Origin: an uncultured Campylobacter sp.
Lineage (GTDB): Bacteria; Campylobacterota; Campylobacteria; Campylobacterales; Campylobacteraceae
NCBI GenBank assembly: GCA_937965895.1
Contig: CALCKS010000018.1
Coordinates: forward strand, 1-33,442
DNA length: 33,442 nucleotides
Reading direction: 5' to 3'
Below the pieces are notes generated by a model. That model made no database searches, was not told where the DNA came from, and saw nothing but the letters and a program-made list of their open reading frames with translations. The translations under genes were made by a program, and so were the position numbers. Shown piece by piece: positions 31,656-33,442 of this stretch; the stretch's first letter is position 1; each line of letters opens with the position of its first letter.

Positions 31656-33442
31656 CTACTCGGTTGCGGTGCCGGCAGAGGCATCCTCGGCGCTCTCAGG
31701 TGCGCTAGACTCGATCTCATCGCTAAAGTCGGCTAGGCTTAGGCGTTTTAGCTGGCGGTAGCGCCTTTGCGCGTCGGCCTTGTTTTTAGCTAGCAGCTCG
31801 TCGGCGTGCTGCGGGTTGGTTTTTTTAAGCGAGTTGTAGCGAACCTCGTTTAGCAAAAACTCCTCGTAAAGCGACCAATCCGGCTCTTTTGAGGTCATTT
31901 TGAGCGGATTTTTGCCCTCTTTGATTAGGCGCGGATCGTAGACATAGGTCGGCCAATAGCCGCACTTGGTCGCGAGCTCGCCTTGATCGCCGGAGTAGGC
32001 CATGCCGCCTTTTATACCGTGCGCGATGCACGGCGAATACGCAATCACGAGGCTCGGACCGTCGTAGGCCTCGGCTGCGGCGATGGCTTTTATAGTGTTT
32101 GCTTGGCTCGCATTTGAGTTGATCTGCGCGACGAAGATATTTCCGTAGGTCATCGCGATGTATCCTAGATCCTTTTTCTGCATCGGCTTGCCGCTAGCGG
32201 TAAACTGTGCTATCGAGCCAGCACGGCTTGATTTTGAGCTTTGGCCGCCGGTGTTTGAGTAGACCTCGGTGTCAAGCACGAGTACGTTTACGTTCTCGCC
32301 GCTAGCTAGTACGTGATCAAGCCCGCCAAAGCCGATGTCGTAAGCCCAGCCGTCGCCGCCGATGATCCACTGGGATTTTTTGACGAGGTATCTTTTTAGC
32401 TCTAAAATTTCTTTTACGCCCGGGATGCTTAAATTTTGCTCCAAAATCGGCATTAAAATTTTAGCGATTTGCGTCGTTTTCTCGCCGTCGTTTTTGTGCA
32501 CGATCCAGTCGGAGTATAGCGCGGCTAAGGCATTTGGCGCGGCGTCTTTAGTGCGTAGCATGACGTCCTCGATACGGTGGCGAAGCGTCTCTACCGCGAC
32601 GTTCATACCCATGCCAAACTCCGCGTTATCCTCAAATAGCGAATTCGCCCACGCTACGCCCTTGCCCTCTTTGTTTGTCGTATAAGGCGTCGAAGGCGCG
32701 CTACCGCCGTAGATCGAGCTACAACCGGTGGCGTTTGCCACGATCATACGGTCGCCGAACAGTCTCGTAACAAGCCCGATATAAGGCGTCTCGCCGCAAC
32801 CCGGGCACGCGCCGTGAAACTCAAACAGCGGCTGCGCAAAGCCAACGCCCTTGACGCTATCTTTGCTCATCAGGTCGTCTTTGTAGGTTACTTTTTTAAA
32901 TAAATAATCGGCGTTTTCCTGCTCGTGTCGCTCCATCTCCTCTGCTAGCGGCACCATGACGAGCGATTTTTCCTTGCTCGGACAAATTTGAGCGCACAGC
33001 TCGCAGCCCGTGCAGTCAAGCGGGCTAACTTGGATTTTGTATTTTAGCCCTTTTACCTCTTTGCCTTTGGCGTCTAGGACGTGATCTTGCACGGTTTGCG
33101 GCGCGGCGGCGAGCTCGTTTTCATCGATTAGAAACGGTCTGATGACCGCGTGCGGGCAGACGAAGGCGCACTGATTGCACTGGATGCAGTTGCCCTCGAT
33201 CCACTTTGGCACCATCACGCCGATGCCGCGTTTTTCGTATTGCGTCGTACCTGATTTAAAGTGTCCGTCCTCAAAGCCCACAAACGCCGAAACGGGCAAG
33301 CTATCGCCCCTGGCGGCGTTGATAGGCTTAACGATTTTTTCTATAAATTCGTCGCCGACGTATTTTTCCTCCGCGCTCGCTTCATCCGTCAAATTTGCCC
33401 AGCTAGGGTCGACCGCGACCTTAACCAGCCCGTCCGCGCCCA
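31656..33442 (-). CDS. nifJ: Pyruvate:ferredoxin/flavodoxin oxidoreductase, C-terminal half (partial)
   Basis: The frame is open to the right edge (GADGLVKVAVDPSWANL precedes the first listed TTG at 33392), so the start lies outside the window. About 595 residues are seen. Two ferredoxin-type clusters are present: CIQCNQCAFVCPHAVIRP and CTGCELCAQICP. The thiamine diphosphate domain follows, with GACPGCGETPYIGLVTRLFG, NATGCSSIYGGSAPSTPY, GDGWAYDIGFGGLDHVLASG and TEVYSNTGGQSSKSS. This is the order in single-chain PFOR/NifJ. The enzyme converts pyruvate and CoA to acetyl-CoA and CO2, reducing ferredoxin or flavodoxin; fldA at 21215-21706 may be its partner. The last 20 residues are an acidic tail rich in Ala, Glu and Ser. 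Confidence 0.96.
   Translation of the reverse strand, partial: GADGLVKVAVDPSWANLTDEASAEEKYVGDEFIEKIVKPINAARGDSLPVSAFVGFEDGHFKSGTTQYEKRGIGVMVPKWIEGNCIQCNQCAFVCPHAVIRPFLIDENELAAAPQTVQDHVLDAKGKEVKGLKYKIQVSPLDCTGCELCAQICPSKEKSLVMVPLAEEMERHEQENADYLFKKVTYKDDLMSKDSVKGVGFAQPLFEFHGACPGCGETPYIGLVTRLFGDRMIVANATGCSSIYGGSAPSTPYTTNKEGKGVAWANSLFEDNAEFGMGMNVAVETLRHRIEDVMLRTKDAAPNALAALYSDWIVHKNDGEKTTQIAKILMPILEQNLSIPGVKEILELKRYLVKKSQWIIGGDGWAYDIGFGGLDHVLASGENVNVLVLDTEVYSNTGGQSSKSSRAGSIAQFTASGKPMQKKDLGYIAMTYGNIFVAQINSNASQANTIKAIAAAEAYDGPSLVIAYSPCIAHGIKGGMAYSGDQGELATKCGYWPTYVYDPRLIKEGKNPLKMTSKEPDWSLYEEFLLNEVRYNSLKKTNPQHADELLAKNKADAQRRYRQLKRLSLADFSDEIESSAPESAEDASAGTATE

Noticed and set aside
1..33442. tRNA, rRNA or insertion-sequence genes
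   Set aside because: I looked through the gaps for cloverleaf-like ends with CCA, rRNA-like blocks and transposase frames and saw none.

Overview
The window looks like chromosome of an epsilonproteobacterium, most likely a Campylobacter of the rectus/showae/curvus type (inference). Supporting signs are a CiaB homologue next to a YciA thioesterase, flavodoxin followed upstream by the two small genes found beside it in C. jejuni, a TorA/mono-haem cytochrome c pair, and a selenocysteine formate dehydrogenase. Base composition is moderate, with an extreme density of the word AAATTT (often CAAATTTG or TAAATTTG), above all between genes. No rRNA, tRNA, insertion sequence or CRISPR array was seen. 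Almost everything is on the minus strand. The exceptions are the gdhA tail at the left edge and the SLAC1-family transporter at 13564-14520.

Region 1 (1-5.3 kb): the 3' end of gdhA, then a minus-strand ferric-chelate ABC transporter cluster (binding protein, permease, ATPase) with a secreted subtype B tannase/esterase inside it. Region 2 (5.4-7.7 kb): one fdhF gene with an in-frame TGA (selenocysteine) followed by a clear bacterial SECIS hairpin. Region 3 (8.3-10.7 kb): the YciA-type thioesterase and CiaB, which carries an HEFGH zinc-protease motif. Region 4 (10.9-14.5 kb): a probable sulfur-handling module made of a Tat-exported sulfide:quinone oxidoreductase, two overlapping DUF2892 membrane peptides, a cysteine-rich Crp/Fnr regulator and a divergent SLAC1/TDT anion transporter, with a perfect 14-bp palindrome in the divergent promoter. 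Region 5 (14.6-19.3 kb): a small DUF5339 periplasmic protein, a SUKH-like protein that appears fused to an L7/L12 C-terminal-like domain, and a TorA-type molybdoenzyme with its mono-haem cytochrome c.

Region 6 (19.5-26.2 kb): luxS, a SAM methyltransferase, the fldA operon, oligoendopeptidase F and a DcuC-type carboxylate carrier. Region 7 (26.5-31.4 kb): a secreted MORN/YwqK repeat protein, a strikingly AT-rich RloC-like ATPase with a CxxC zinc hook and a candidate anticodon-nuclease triad (probable horizontally acquired phage defence), a hypoxanthine/uracil-type DNA glycosylase and LemA. Region 8 (31.7 kb to the end): the C-terminal part of pyruvate:ferredoxin/flavodoxin oxidoreductase, whose electron acceptor may be the flavodoxin of region 6.

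Together the genes describe a microaerobic to anaerobic respirer using formate, sulfide, S-/N-oxides and C4-dicarboxylates. The parts most worth follow-up are the tannase inside the chelate transporter cluster, the Cys-rich Crp/SQR/SLAC1 module, the SUKH-L7/L12 fusion, the RloC-like island, and the AAATTT word as a candidate DNA self-recognition signal.
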